Source: Collodictyon triciliatum (Eukaryota; CRuMs). Taken from it: a DNA stretch of 41,915 nucleotides. Positions 31,601 to 41,915 of the stretch are shown one piece after another. The stretch's first letter is position 1. Each line of letters starts with the position of its first letter. Under the pieces are notes generated by a model. It searched no databases. It had not been told where the DNA came from and saw only the letters and a program-made list of their open reading frames with translations. Both the position numbers and the translations under genes were made by a program. Location of the stretch: assembly GCA_043381765.1 (NCBI GenBank), contig JBHJMP010000855.1, positions 1-41,915 on the forward strand, read 5' to 3'.

Positions 31601-34600
31601 TGTATCTGGGCAAGCTCAATCGGAAGGCCAAATTATTGTTGACCAGGCTATCGCAGAGCCTTCCTCACATAAGAGTGTAGGGCGACCGGATGTTTTACAG
31701 GTCAAGCCATCTATCACCGAAAAAAGCCGGTCGAAGGCATCTGTTACAACAACAGAGCCTACTGCCCCCACACCAGAATTCAAAGCACCAGCACCCATAA
31801 ACGTAGCATCCAAACGCCCAACTAGCTCATCTTCAACCGCACCATCTCCAACATCCTCTTCAATGACTGCATCCACAAAGGCAAAGGTTGAAATGCCACC
31901 AAAAAGAACAATCTCGTCAGCTGGCTCAAGTGCAGGAGGTGCTAGTTCTAGCTCTTCGGGCTCTTCTAAGGCAAAAGGTATTAATTGATGTCCTTTATGA
32001 CTTTAGCCCCCAATTTTCGTTTTTAAGAAGTTGATTTATTTCCTTTATCTTTTTTTAAAAAAAATGTTGATAGGATAGGGCATCCACTATAATAGCTTCA
32101 TTAAGCAATATTTCCTCTTGATTTCTTTCTCCATAAAATCACGCCATAGGTCCAAAATCGGTTGACGATGAAGGGCCCCCTATGATGAATAAAGAAGCTC
32201 TTGAGCAGTTGATTGAAGAAACTGTCCCGGGATCCATTCGCTCAGGGTTGTCCTCTAGTGACTGGAAACTACGATTAGCAGGTTTCAATGCTTTTTTTCT
32301 TATTATTTATGTTGATTATTTCATCTACATTTTTCTATTTCATTTCCTGTAATTCTTTTCTAAAAGAAACCCAGTAAAAACAGCTAATTATTAGGCATCA
32401 TAATAAATGTGATCATAACATTTTTATTTTGCAAACTTTTCTACTTGCGCTATAATTTGTAATAAGTGGCTGAATTGTGAAATAAAAGCTGTAGAAGAAT
32501 TAGCAACTTTTTCAGAGAGTCTGCCGAAATCGATGGATAGCGAAATGCTCATTAGATTAATGTGCCACTCACCTGGTTGGAAAGAGTCAAATTTACAGGT
32601 AAAATTTTTGTGCGCATGTAATTTTTTTGTGGTAATTTAATCCTTTTTCATATAATTAATGTTCATATATATATGACTGCGTTTTATTTGTAATTTTTAT
32701 CTTTAAATATTTATGTTCATGAGCACATGAGTAAATACGACAAAAAATACATTTAAATACGTGTATATATCTAAAAATTCCCTCAAAAGGGTATATCCAT
32801 ATGGTTTGAAATTTTGATTCGGTTGGAATTCGGCATAGGTTGTGATAAAAATGATCGAGCTAATATCAAACTTGGCTTGTACTAGAGGAATTACAAAGCG
32901 AGTTGCTGCCCTGACATACTCCCGTAATTTCTGACCTCACACTAGAGAAGAGAATTTCTTGTTCTTGATTTTTCTCTCTTCTTCAATTTCATCAATATGA
33001 ACTTAAGTTACTTATGCAATCTATAAAGTCTAATGTATCGCACTGGTATCCAATATTTGGCTACTGAATGGCATTTTCTTTATATACCAGTTCTAGCAGA
33101 GAAGTTGGGTGATATTCGCGCAGGGCAACCAGCCTCAAAGTGCCTGACATCATTATGTGAAATAATTGCTCCAAATACCGTGCTTACTCATGTACGCATG
33201 TATCCGTTTATAAATGCGTTTATTTCATTTCTTTCCATTTTTACAGAAATAAATCTATGGAATGTAACCTGTCAGTTAGCAAAACAATTTGAACTCAATA
33301 AACCTTAGTGCTTTCAATAATATCTCAAGAAATACCACTAATTGCTCTAAATTAGATGTATAAGCTGTCCTTGGAGCACAAAAACCCTAAGGTTCTGTCT
33401 GGAGCGGCTTTATGGATGGTCTCTATTGTGGAGGAGTTTGGAATGAGCCCAATATCAGTCAAAGTCTGAGATTATCTATGTTTACTTTTTTTTATATTAA
33501 CTATCTTTTTATCTTTTGTCTCTATCATTTTATATCTTTTTGTCTTGTATCTTATATCAGTCATTTATTTTTTGTTTTCTTTTCAAAATTCAAAATCGGA
33601 AATAAATTGAGAAAAAAATCGAGTGGCGGGGAATCTTATCGTTTCTTACTACAAAAATGTTTTTAAAAATTAAGCTGAACAATTTGGAATATGATTAAAT
33701 TTTGTAGGGCTTGATAGAGTTTTCAAAGTCCTGTTTTGAAAATCCTAACCCACAAGTTAAGTCGAACACAATCAAACTCCTTGTAATTGCTCGTCGTTAT
33801 GTCGGTCCAGGTATGTAAACACTCGGATTTAGATTTATTTAGACTTATTTTGACTTGACAAAAGGCCAGCATTTTCTTTTAATAACATACGTATTACAAA
33901 ATGCTCGAAATTCACATTAATATTTTGCTGCATCGTTTCAAATGTTAAAGGACTGCGAGATTTTTTGAATGATGTAAAACCGGCCCTCTTGACAACCATC
34001 GACGCAGAATTTGCAAAAGGTAGGTAAATTTTGCTTAAAAACAGAGTATGATTGTTCCATATTAGTTTCTAGCAAATGGAGCCATTATCGATATGACCTA
34101 CTTTCTTTAAATCCAAGCGTGTGTAATTTCGCAACGTCTTTGGGAAAGCAGGGAATAATTAAACAAGGAGTGTTTTTGTTTAACAAAATCTCCTGAATCA
34201 TTCATTAGTTGCTAACGCCGAACCACCACCGCCTCCAACGAGGCAAGTTCAAGGCGAAGCCGAGGCTGGCTCTGCACTCGGAGACGGAGGACTCCCTCGT
34301 ACAGACATTAGCAATTTGATAACACCGAAATTACTAAAGGCTCTCGAGTCAACTGTGTGGAAGGTATTGCTTCTGCTTCTTCTGCTTATTTTTTTGTTTT
34401 TGTTTTTGTTTTTGTTTTTGTTTTTGTTTTTGTTTTTGTTTTTGTTTTTGTTTTTGTTTTTGTTTTTGTTTTTGTTTTTGTTTTTGTTTTTGTTTTTGTT
34501 NNNNNNNNNNNNNNNNNNNNNNNNNNNNNNNNNNNNNNNNNNNNNNNNNNNNNNNNNNNNNNNNNNNNNNNNNNNNNNNNNNNNNNNNNNNNNNNGTTTG

Positions 34601-37600
34601 TTTGTTTGTTTGTTTGTTTGTTTGTTTGTTTGTTTGTTTGTTTGTTTGTTTGTTTGTTTGTTTGTTTGTTTGTTTGTTTGTTTGTTTGTTTGGATTGTAG
34701 TAATGGCCATTTATACATTTGAAGTAATGGTAGACAGAGTGCGAAAACATGGTCCTCAAGAAACCTCACTCATTCCAAAACCAACATCAGGACCGTCAGG
34801 ATGCAATGGGCGAAGTAGAGCAAATAATCGTATCTGCAAACAAACGGATTCAACCGAACCTGGGAAATTTAATCCCCTCTCTGAAGTTGAGACTTGCTGA
34901 TAGTAATAGAAACCTTGTACCGGTTGCATTATCGCTACTAGGAAACCTAGCAACCGCAGCAGGCCCAGGGATAGAAAAATATATGAAGGTATACATATAT
35001 CAGATGATATAAAAGTCAATATCCAAAACAAGGCTAGTAATGAACCTATATCACCTACTGACCTAGAGAAGTCATTTTAACATGAATGATAAGAATGATA
35101 TTGATAACAGTAGTAATAATATTTTGGAATACTATAATATATGCTTCTTTTTTTTTTTTGGTATATAGTATCTCGATAAAACGTTTGCAGCTTATTTTCA
35201 TTCCATGCCTATACATATATATATCATTATTGCGGATTTTACTGTTGCATGGTCTGGGTTTAATCTATCTAAATTACCTAGGGTATCATATCCCCGATGC
35301 TAATGACTCTCACAGACAACAAGGCCACCATAAGGGCCTCAGGGATTCAGGCTTTAGATCAATGGGCCGCCGAAATCCCCATCGATGCATTCGTTCCGTT
35401 CTTTCCACAACATGTGGCTGATGCCTCATCAAGCCGAAAAGATGTTCTTGGCTGGATTTCCAAACATGCATCTAAATTGACTGCAGAAAGCGATCTGAAT
35501 TCTTTGATTAAGCCACTGATTTCTTGCCTCGAGGTTTCATTTATTCATTCTCTATAAATGAGCCGATCGCTACATAACTTTTAAAATCACTTTGGTTTCC
35601 TTCAAAATAAACCTTTGTCTGTTTTAGGATAGAGCAACGGATGTTCGACATCCAGCTGAAGCAGTTTTGACGACGATTGCATCTTTGGTTGGGTTTGATA
35701 CCATACAAAGGAATGTAAAGTCATTGAAACCTGCCTCACAAATGGCCATTAACCCCGTCTTGGAGAAAATTCGGGAAGTTTCTGGTTCTACAGCAAATCC
35801 AACTCCAGACGTCTCCATGCGGGAGACACTCTCTGCTACAAAATCATTGAGACAGGAAAAAGCAGCACCGATGATTTCAACCATTCCATCAAAATCCGCA
35901 TCGAATCAGGCAGACCTCTCCACAACAACCGCAAGAAGGGTGCGCTTTTTTCTTTCTTTCAAAATATAAATAGTGAAGTCATCGAATTTTGTTCAAGATA
36001 TACGATTGTCCTGCGCTTTGGAACTTTTTTTTCTAGTTGCAAGATTTACTCATTCTTTAAAGTTTTTTTTAATGTCTATTGGTATATCTTTTAAAAAACA
36101 ATTAAGTGATTCTGTATTATTTCTGTAACTCACGGTGTAAATAGTCTACTGTGTCTCAATTGCAAGTGAAGTCTATGGGTTCAACCTCTCGTGCTTCGTC
36201 TGCATCCACACCAACGACACCCTCCGGATCCGATGGTCAGTTACCGATGCGGATAACAGGGCAAAAAGTATAGTTTAAGATTTTCTTAATTTTGTCACTC
36301 TTTTCTTACTCTATAATACGTGCTAATTTTATTTATTTATTACTCTGATAAAAAAAAAACATTAATTTGGTTGTGTGAAATTCATTTTTAGTGAATATCT
36401 ATGATGTACTAGTTGACCCTTCAATATATACCATTCAATACTTTGCGCGTACCATCGACAAAATTTAATCAAGATTTTTTCAATAGGATGTCAGAGCTCG
36501 AAGGGATAAGAAGGCCAAGTTTTCGTATGAAGATTTACGGCCTGATTTTGCAGGTTACTTTTGTATTTCTTTTTTCTTGGAACACCTTCATAATGGTGAA
36601 GGAAAGATAAACAGACTTCCATACCTTTTTGATAACTTTGCCATAAGTTAGATTCCATTTTATTTAGTCTTATTTGATTTCAATTTGTTTCCTCATCTAA
36701 GGTGATGTTTAGTAGATTACAAAGAAATATTTGACCCATAGGAAGCCTTCTTCTTTTCTTTTTTTTTTTTCGACCATAGATACTCTGAAAGAGCAGATGG
36801 CTCACTCGTTTTCTGATGGCGTATTGGGAAAACTTTTTGGAAGTGACTTTAAGAACCATGTTGATGGAATCAACATTTTACTGAACAATATCACCGATCA
36901 ATTGGATGCCACAATAGACAATCTTGATCTCATACTCAAATATGCCAGTATTCGGGTGTCTCAGGCAAGATTGGATTATAATCAGATTCAAAGAATTTTT
37001 TTCCGTCAGAATAGCAGAAGTTGATATTAGTTGATCATTTTAATAATATAAAGTGTTTTTTTTTTTTTTTTGTAATTTTTGAAAGAAACCTTGTGATAGT
37101 GAAAATATTGATAATTACTCTACCATTCTCAACAAGGCGTATCCTACATCTCTCTTAAAAGTTATCGACTATCTTGAGGAAGTGGTCGAGGCTCTGAAGA
37201 CTATCGGGTTTCTCTCCGTTCCTATAAACACATTTTTCTTTTTGAGGTTAATCATATGTTATTTTTTTTTTAATGTCTTTGAAATCATTTGTTTTTTCAT
37301 ACATAATATACAGGTACAATCTGTCTGATTACGAAGCGATGTCATTTTTACCGTATTTATTTGATAAGGTTTAAATACAAATCAATCATCAATATGGCTA
37401 GATTAGACATAATTTGTGCACATTATGATAGTTTGAACTATTTAAAACAAAATATAACACATATCCCAATAGTTAGGAAACAATAAAGAGGCTATTCGAG
37501 ACAAAATGCAGCACTTAGTACTTGTACGATAATGATAACAATAAAAATTTGCGATTCACATATTTATTTGACATTATTCATATCTAAGTGAACAACTATA

Positions 37601-39351
37601 TCGTTCTTTTGTATAAAATTATTTGTCATGCGTCATTTTAATGACACATATCCTTAAACTTTACTTTGTTAGTCTCTTGAGCAAATATATCCTGGGCCTC
37701 GTATGTCCCAGTTTCTGTTGGAAGGGTTAAAGTCAAAAAACTCGCGAAGTCGTGTAGAATGCCTCGATATATTGACCATCCTCACACAGAAATATGGATT
37801 AGGTAAATGATGCTGTTTTTATATCTAATTTTAGGAAGTTGTATGAATATGGTCGCACTTACGCCAATGGCCCCAATAATTAACATTTTTCTTGCACGCT
37901 CACAGAGATATTTACTTCTTCCAAAAATCTTCCGATTATCGCCAGTCAAGTTGATAGTAGAGACAAAGATATTCGATCTTCTGCTCTTAATTTATTGGTT
38001 CAAGTGTATATGAGAATGGGTATGTAAATGGTTTCTCACTTATACCATCAGTAAATTTAATTTGTAAGCGTCTGACTTTATTTCCTAGAAGTATGTAATA
38101 TGTTATCATATGAATGCCGAATATTTTACATATGCGCAGGAGACGGTATTTGGAAACTTATTCCTGGTTTAGCGGAGGCTTCAAAATCGATGATAGAAGA
38201 AAAATTCAAATACGTCAGACCCAGTGAAATGCTTGTTCAGAACACTGTCACCCGAAAACAAACGTGAGTGATTTATTCTTGGATGAAAGAAAAATCTATA
38301 TACATATATCGGTAATTTAAAAATTCTCTTTGATTTGTGTTTTCTATCCTTCACTGTCTTTTTTTCTGAAAAGGTTGGAATTCACAATTAAAAAGATCAC
38401 TATAAAAACGCAGAGTGGACCATGTGAATGCAACAGCCTCGTTAAGAAGCTCAAATCTGCGGTCACCCACCCAACAGATTTCACATGGCTTTGCCAACCA
38501 AGATGAGTCCATCAGCGGTATGAACCAGCCGAACTCGCCTGTGCGTGGCCATAGATTCTCGAATCAGCAAGACTACTCTCAAGGCAATGCCCAAGGAGCT
38601 GCTCGCACACAAAGCTCTCTTTCAAATATGGGAACAAAAATGATGGAGATGAAGCAACATCCAAGGTTCCAAGTTGATATTGGCCCTGTCATCGCCCCCG
38701 TTTTTCAGGAGACTGCACAGCCGATGGAGGAAAGCGATATCGAATTCGACTTTTGGGTCACTGCATTGCATAGTGATGATGAACGTGAAAGCGTTGAAGC
38801 CATGAAATATATCTGCCAATCAATTACAGCAAAGACAGTTGTGATATCATACTTATCTCAGTTGATGAATCTATTAACAAAGCACATGCGCCACGCTATC
38901 ACTACGAGACCAATGTCGATGCGCCTTTTCAATTATGTCTCGCATACTATTTCGGAGATTTTTGGGCCTCAGGAATATGGCGAGAAAGTTCCGTCTCCTG
39001 CTTTGATGGAATATTTGAGGGAGACCTTTGATATCTTGCAAGACCCAAGAATTGCAAGCGCAGCGCCGGAAACCGAGCAAGCATACAAACGCTTAGGTGA
39101 AGTGCTGGGCAAAGTTTTCGAGAACGCAAATCAGACCACAGTTTTCAATGTCTTGATAGAGTTGTTGCGAGAAAGCATCCCAACGCTGGTTAGTTCTCTA
39201 TGATTCATCTTTCCGTTTATTAGCGGCCATAGTTTGAGAAAACTGTTTTCAGACAAATATTCTTTCCTCATTGATATAATTCGATGAGAGACCGCTAAAA
39301 AATAATATTGATTAAAATAATAATTGCAAAAAAAAAAAAAAAAAAAAAAAA

Positions 39352-39425
<74 letters not shown>

Positions 39426-41508
39426 AGACCGGTCGTCCTCGAATCAAAGCAAACGGGTAGAGATTACTATCCGCTATCTATCGAAGCAAACTAAGGTTAT
39501 TTTGCGTCATTATTTACATTCAGGCAACAGACCTTTATTTTTTTTTTAAAAAAAATAATTCATCATTTCACCCTCGTGTATTGAATTGCACCGCGTGTAA
39601 TTTTTTTTTATTTGCCCAGACTATATCCAGGATATACACAAAGCTCAACGTCGATGAGATTCTACTCCAGATTCACTTCTTTTTGCAAACACATCCACCC
39701 ACCCAATGGAGAGGTGTAGACGATCTACCCCTGAGGGCGGTGAAGTCAGTGATGAATGAACTCACAAAAACTCTCGGTCCATCCATCAAGTCTCATTTAA
39801 CTCTTATTCCCCCTGGAAATGACCTTATCGGTTCTTATTTGGACTTAATGCTTAAGCTTCAAGTATCGTCAGAACATCCAAACCCATCCCAACAGTCTGG
39901 GGTAAGTTATCATGCCCCTATGAAGAGTCATGAACGTTTATTAACTGGCCATTTGTCGTTATTTCACTAAATGTCATTTTGTATTAATGAGCTCCATCTC
40001 CATTTCCATTGCCTTTCCCTTTTTCTTTTTTCTTTTTTCTTTTTTCTTTTTATAAAAACAAAAACAAAAACAAAGGATTACAGCTATTTAAGGCAAAGCT
40101 CAACAACCCTCAACCAATCCCTTAACATGTCTGTCAACCAAACTTTCGATGACGCCGCTTATCAGCCAGATCCTTCAAGGGGCACGGATGTATGTATCAA
40201 TAGCATTATAATTTGCTCTAGTGTGACCCCAATACCAACTCGGCTGCGTATCAAAGAGCCCATTTACCGAAATCATATATCAGAACGCTTCTATTTCACG
40301 GGACATATTTACCAATATCAAATTATGTCACGTTATTCCAGTACTTTTTTTTTTTTAAAAAAAAACTTTTCAAACAATGCAGAATGTAAATACGCGCTTG
40401 GTCAGCATCTTCAGAAAAATTAGCGAAAAATCCACCAGTGTCGACGGCCTGATGGAGCTGCACAGATTCAAAAAGGCAAATCCACACATCGATATACAAC
40501 CTTACATAGCACGCTCGAGTTCTCAATTTCAGGTACCCTTCTATCTTTATGTGTATTCTTCATATATTCACGAATGTAATCGATATTCCAAATATCTTCA
40601 GTCTCACAAAAGGAAAAAAAACTATACCCATGAATCTGTTTTAAATTTTCTTTATTTTCTGACAATGCTATATTTAATTGGTATAGAGCTACATTATTAA
40701 AGGGTTAATGAAAATTGAGGCGTCAGAACAAAAGCAGGGTCGAGCACCGCAGCAAGGAAGTAGTGTGTCCTGCTACTAAACTATAATACCCGCGCATTCC
40801 TCGAACAATTCAAGCACCTTCTTTTTTCTTTTTACGTTTAGTTTTTTTTCATGACGGGTTTTTTTAAAATAAAATGAATCCAAAGCCAGCTGAACAATAT
40901 TTTCACTGAATACCGCAAAACAGGCTCAACCTCACGAAAAATAATGAAATAGTAAATGCCACATCTAATCATCCCTTTTGACAGGCATCCAGACAAACAA
41001 GTATCCACCCAGCGACAACCCAATGGCCGCGTCTGCAGCTGTTCACTCCTCCGCAAACACGAGCGAGCCATCGGGAATTCAGCGAGGCACAGTTCCCGCC
41101 CCCATTTCAACGACCTCATCACGAATCCCTGGGGCCATCCCGGCATCAGCATCCACAACGCCAACATCTGCAGCAGCCATAGAGGCACTGCGAGAACGTC
41201 TGCGAGCGGCAGCCGGCGGTGCTCTGGGCTCAAACCCGCCCACCCCATCGTCAAGCTTTGTGCCGACACCAACGTCCTTGAGTGCTGCAAATGCTGCCGC
41301 TGACCAGATACACATCCAGCCTGTGCAGAATGCTGCGTTCGATGCGGCTGGGCACCATTCGTCTGCAGATGTGGAGGATTTGCGCATGCGACTCAGACTG
41401 GCCTCCGAGCGTGCAAGTCTGGTGGCGTCGTCTACCTCCAGCAATGAGGCCCCGACTCTTGAGGAAATGAAGCAGCGTCTGGCAAAGTACAGAGCGGCAT
41501 ATAACTGA
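27726..41508 (+). CDS. XMAP215/Dis1/ch-TOG family microtubule polymerase
   Basis: By family, this binds tubulin through TOG domains and adds it to growing plus ends, at centrosomes and spindles. At least 36 visible exons give about 2080 residues plus the part of TOG1 hidden in the gap at 29226-29719; human ch-TOG has 2032. The start is certain in homology: MGDDEGDMRHKP then HKGWKVRLQACEDM, as in animal XMAP215. Five TOG domains can be followed, four with the conserved Trp loop (GWKVR, KWSDR, DWKLR, VWKDR) and a fifth (about 36487-38263) of the C-terminal type. A Ser/Thr/Pro-rich linker follows TOG2. A C-terminal domain and a Ser/Ala-rich tail ending QRLAKYRAAYN close it. Exons are listed in the sub-entries. 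Phases agree at every visible junction except across the gap. Confidence 0.93.
28554..28649 (+). repeat. (ATT)n trinucleotide array before a 3' splice site
   Basis: About 32 perfect units in the second TOG-gene intron, ending nine bases before the acceptor TTTCTGGCAG at 28658. Ile- or Asn-only frames through it are artefacts. Confidence 0.95.
29226..29719. other. Assembly gap (494 N) hiding part of TOG1
   Basis: The gap follows a T-run. The last HEAT repeats of TOG1 (about 50-60 residues in homologues) are missing from the visible exons, so at least one exon must lie here. Confidence 1.
31215..31228 (+). repeat. C14 homopolymer in a TOG-gene intron
   Basis: Fourteen C residues shortly after the donor at 31204. 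They stand out in an otherwise AT-rich intron. Confidence 0.9.
34389..34500 (+). repeat. (TTTTTG)n array, left side of a gap
   Basis: About eighteen hexamer units, starting 25 bases after the donor at 34364 and running into 95 N. It lies in the TOG4 intron. Confidence 0.94.
34501..34595. other. Assembly gap (95 N) between two repeats
   Basis: The gap separates a hexamer array on the left from a tetramer array on the right, so the transition lies in unsequenced DNA. The exons on both sides join in phase, and no exon is needed here. Confidence 1.
34596..34693 (+). repeat. (GTTT)n tetramer array, right side of a gap
   Basis: About 24 perfect GTTT units in the intron between exons 34209-34363 and 34791-34988, ending about 97 bases before the acceptor. 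Confidence 0.94.
36487..41508 (+). other. TOG gene segment: TOG5, C-terminal domain and tail
   Basis: Exons 36487-36553, 36780-36955, 37086-37246, 37314-37368, 37473-37523, 37673-37802, 37906-38019, 38140-38263, 38414-39188, 39620-39901, 40076-40189, 40383-40532, 40687-40762, 40985-41508. TOG5: SYEDLRPDFADTLKEQMAHS, GSDFKNHVDGINILLNNI, GLKSKNSRSRVECLDILT, DSRDKDIRSSALNLLVQVY. The C-terminal region includes DFWVTALHSDDERESVEAMK and VSIFRKISEKSTSVDGLMEL, as in ch-TOG, where this part recruits centrosomal partners. The last exon is clearly GC-richer than the preceding 12 kb and encodes a Ser/Ala/Thr tail with helical segments (IEALRERLRAAA, LRMRLRLASERA). The 3' end of exon 37086-37246 is the least certain boundary. 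Confidence 0.85.
39328..39422 (+). repeat. Poly(A) tract with one T in a TOG-gene intron
   Basis: About 94 A residues broken by a single T near 39353, in the 431-base intron between exons 38414-39188 and 39620-39901. No obvious retroelement body or target-site duplication flanks it. Confidence 0.93.
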
Positions 41509-41915
41509 CGCACCAGCGAAGTTTGCATCTCCGCGTCCTAACGATCCAGCTTTGGGCCTGTGTTTTTGGGAGGCCTCTCACGCTTCACGGACAACCAGTC
41601 TCTCTGCCTTCTGCCATCCCACTGCTTCAACTCCCACAAAAAAAAAAATCCTCCTTTCTCATGCATTCACACTCCCATAATTCGAGATGATGAAATGAAA
41701 ATAAACCACGAGAAAAAAAAAGGATTACCAGAGAAGCTGTACATTTTCAGTCGGCTTTGCATATGCAAGACTCAAAATAAAACACAATCGTGTATTTTAT
41801 CAAATAGACATGGCTCATCATTCATTCTAATCGATTTTTTTTTTTTTTTTTTTTTACGTGGCTTTTTGAATTTTTTTTTATTAGAAGGAATATAAAATTT
41901 TTTGTTTGGCAAACG
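41509..41915 (+). other. 3' flank of the TOG gene
   Basis: No further gene. AATAAA hexamers occur at 41700-41705 and about 41776-41781, 190-270 bases past the stop; either could be the polyadenylation signal. A T-run at about 41836-41854 follows. Confidence 0.5.

Larger units (their letters stand above)
27726..31977 (+). other. TOG gene segment: TOG1, TOG2 and serine-rich linker
   Basis: Exons 27726-27876, 28123-28225, 28659-28782, 28991-29070, [gap], 29774-30019, 30233-30346, 30526-30745, 30901-30935, 31102-31203, 31443-31977. TOG1: YFAKLLSDTNAATQEKSMEA, LLGLLKHKNPKVISGVLQVI. TOG2 begins KWSDRKDQLEYI and includes GLRKEFSAHMRQLLPLL, ITVALNHKVPKVKAEV and DDGAPEVRESCMKSFASLL. The second half of the last exon codes a basic Ser/Thr/Pro linker (PTSSSSTAPSPTSSS); in this family such linkers bind the microtubule lattice. 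The exon at 29070 ends in phase 2 and the one at 29774 starts in phase 0, so at least one exon, with length 1 modulo 3, is in the gap. Confidence 0.88.
32150..36267 (+). other. TOG gene segment: TOG3 and TOG4
   Basis: Exons 32150-32281, 32489-32598, 32839-32923, 33097-33191, 33356-33463 (or 33457), 33708-33810, 33951-34019, 34209-34363, 34791-34988, 35282-35533, 35628-35939, 36145-36267. TOG3: SSSDWKLRLAAVEELATF, EHKNPKVLSGAALWMVSIVE, NDVKPALLTTIDAEF. TOG4: LPRTDISNLITPKLLKALES joined to VWKDRQDAMGEVEQII across a repeat-filled intron, then IQPNLGNLIPSLKLRLADSN, LTDNKATIRASGIQALDQW and DVLGWISKHASKL. The final exon here is a Ser/Thr-rich linker. Confidence 0.88.

Noticed and set aside
31616-31876. 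Minus-strand Val/Gly-rich frame
   Set aside because: It is the shadow of the Ser/Thr/Pro linker exon of the TOG gene.
34249-34900. Frames crossing the gap, giving repeated Asn/Lys, Phe/Val or Gln/Thr residues
   Set aside because: They translate the TTTTTG and GTTT arrays plus N. The stretch is an intron of the TOG gene.
39328-39422. Retroposon tail in a TOG-gene intron
   Set aside because: No element body, internal promoter or target-site duplication was seen next to the poly(A) tract.

Overview
This is a gene-rich window of eukaryotic nuclear DNA, apparently a draft contig with three N gaps. It shows GT-AG introns, multi-exon genes, AATAAA-type signals and abundant microsatellites. The families present (an XMAP215-type five-TOG protein, a BIG/Sec7-like Arf exchange factor, DNAJC9, a DUF1295 reductase and eukaryote-type MtnB) fit a unicellular eukaryote. 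I cannot name the organism. Dense short introns, expanded hexamer repeats and mixed base composition would suit several protist lineages (a rhizarian such as a foraminifer is only a guess).

Layout: (1) 384-4442, minus: an intronless 1352-residue protein with pentapeptide repeats, a WD40-like region and Sel1-like repeats. (2) 4893-6449, plus: methylthioribulose-1-phosphate dehydratase (methionine salvage), six exons, including one apparent GC-AG intron. (3) 7150-9140, plus: a seven-exon membrane reductase of the DUF1295/steroid 5-alpha-reductase-like group. (4) 9540-19716, minus: a roughly 43-exon Arf guanine-nucleotide exchange factor with DCB-HUS-Sec7-HDS1 organisation, followed by about five PH-fold-like modules. 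(5) 20403-20983, minus: a doubtful small gene. (6) 21148-24051, plus: a DNAJC9-type J-domain protein, interrupted by an N gap. (7) 26210-26914, plus: a two-repeat Myb-like protein whose first repeat is split by a low-complexity insertion. (8) 27726-41508, plus: an XMAP215/Dis1/ch-TOG microtubule polymerase in at least 36 exons, with part of TOG1 hidden in a gap.

The genes do not form a pathway; they are ordinary housekeeping and cytoskeletal or trafficking neighbours. The most unusual item is the Arf exchange factor, where a large-GEF core (DCB-HUS-Sec7-HDS1) carries a tandem PH-like tail I do not know from described families. It also keeps all four residues associated with brefeldin A sensitivity. 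Further observations are the pentapeptide/Sel1 fusion, hexamer and other simple repeats lying directly before 3' splice sites, purine tracts before start codons, and a GC-rich-at-gene-ends, AT-rich-inside pattern.

All exon boundaries were inferred by eye from reading frame, GT/AG signals, phase agreement and remembered family motifs. No alignment or search was run.
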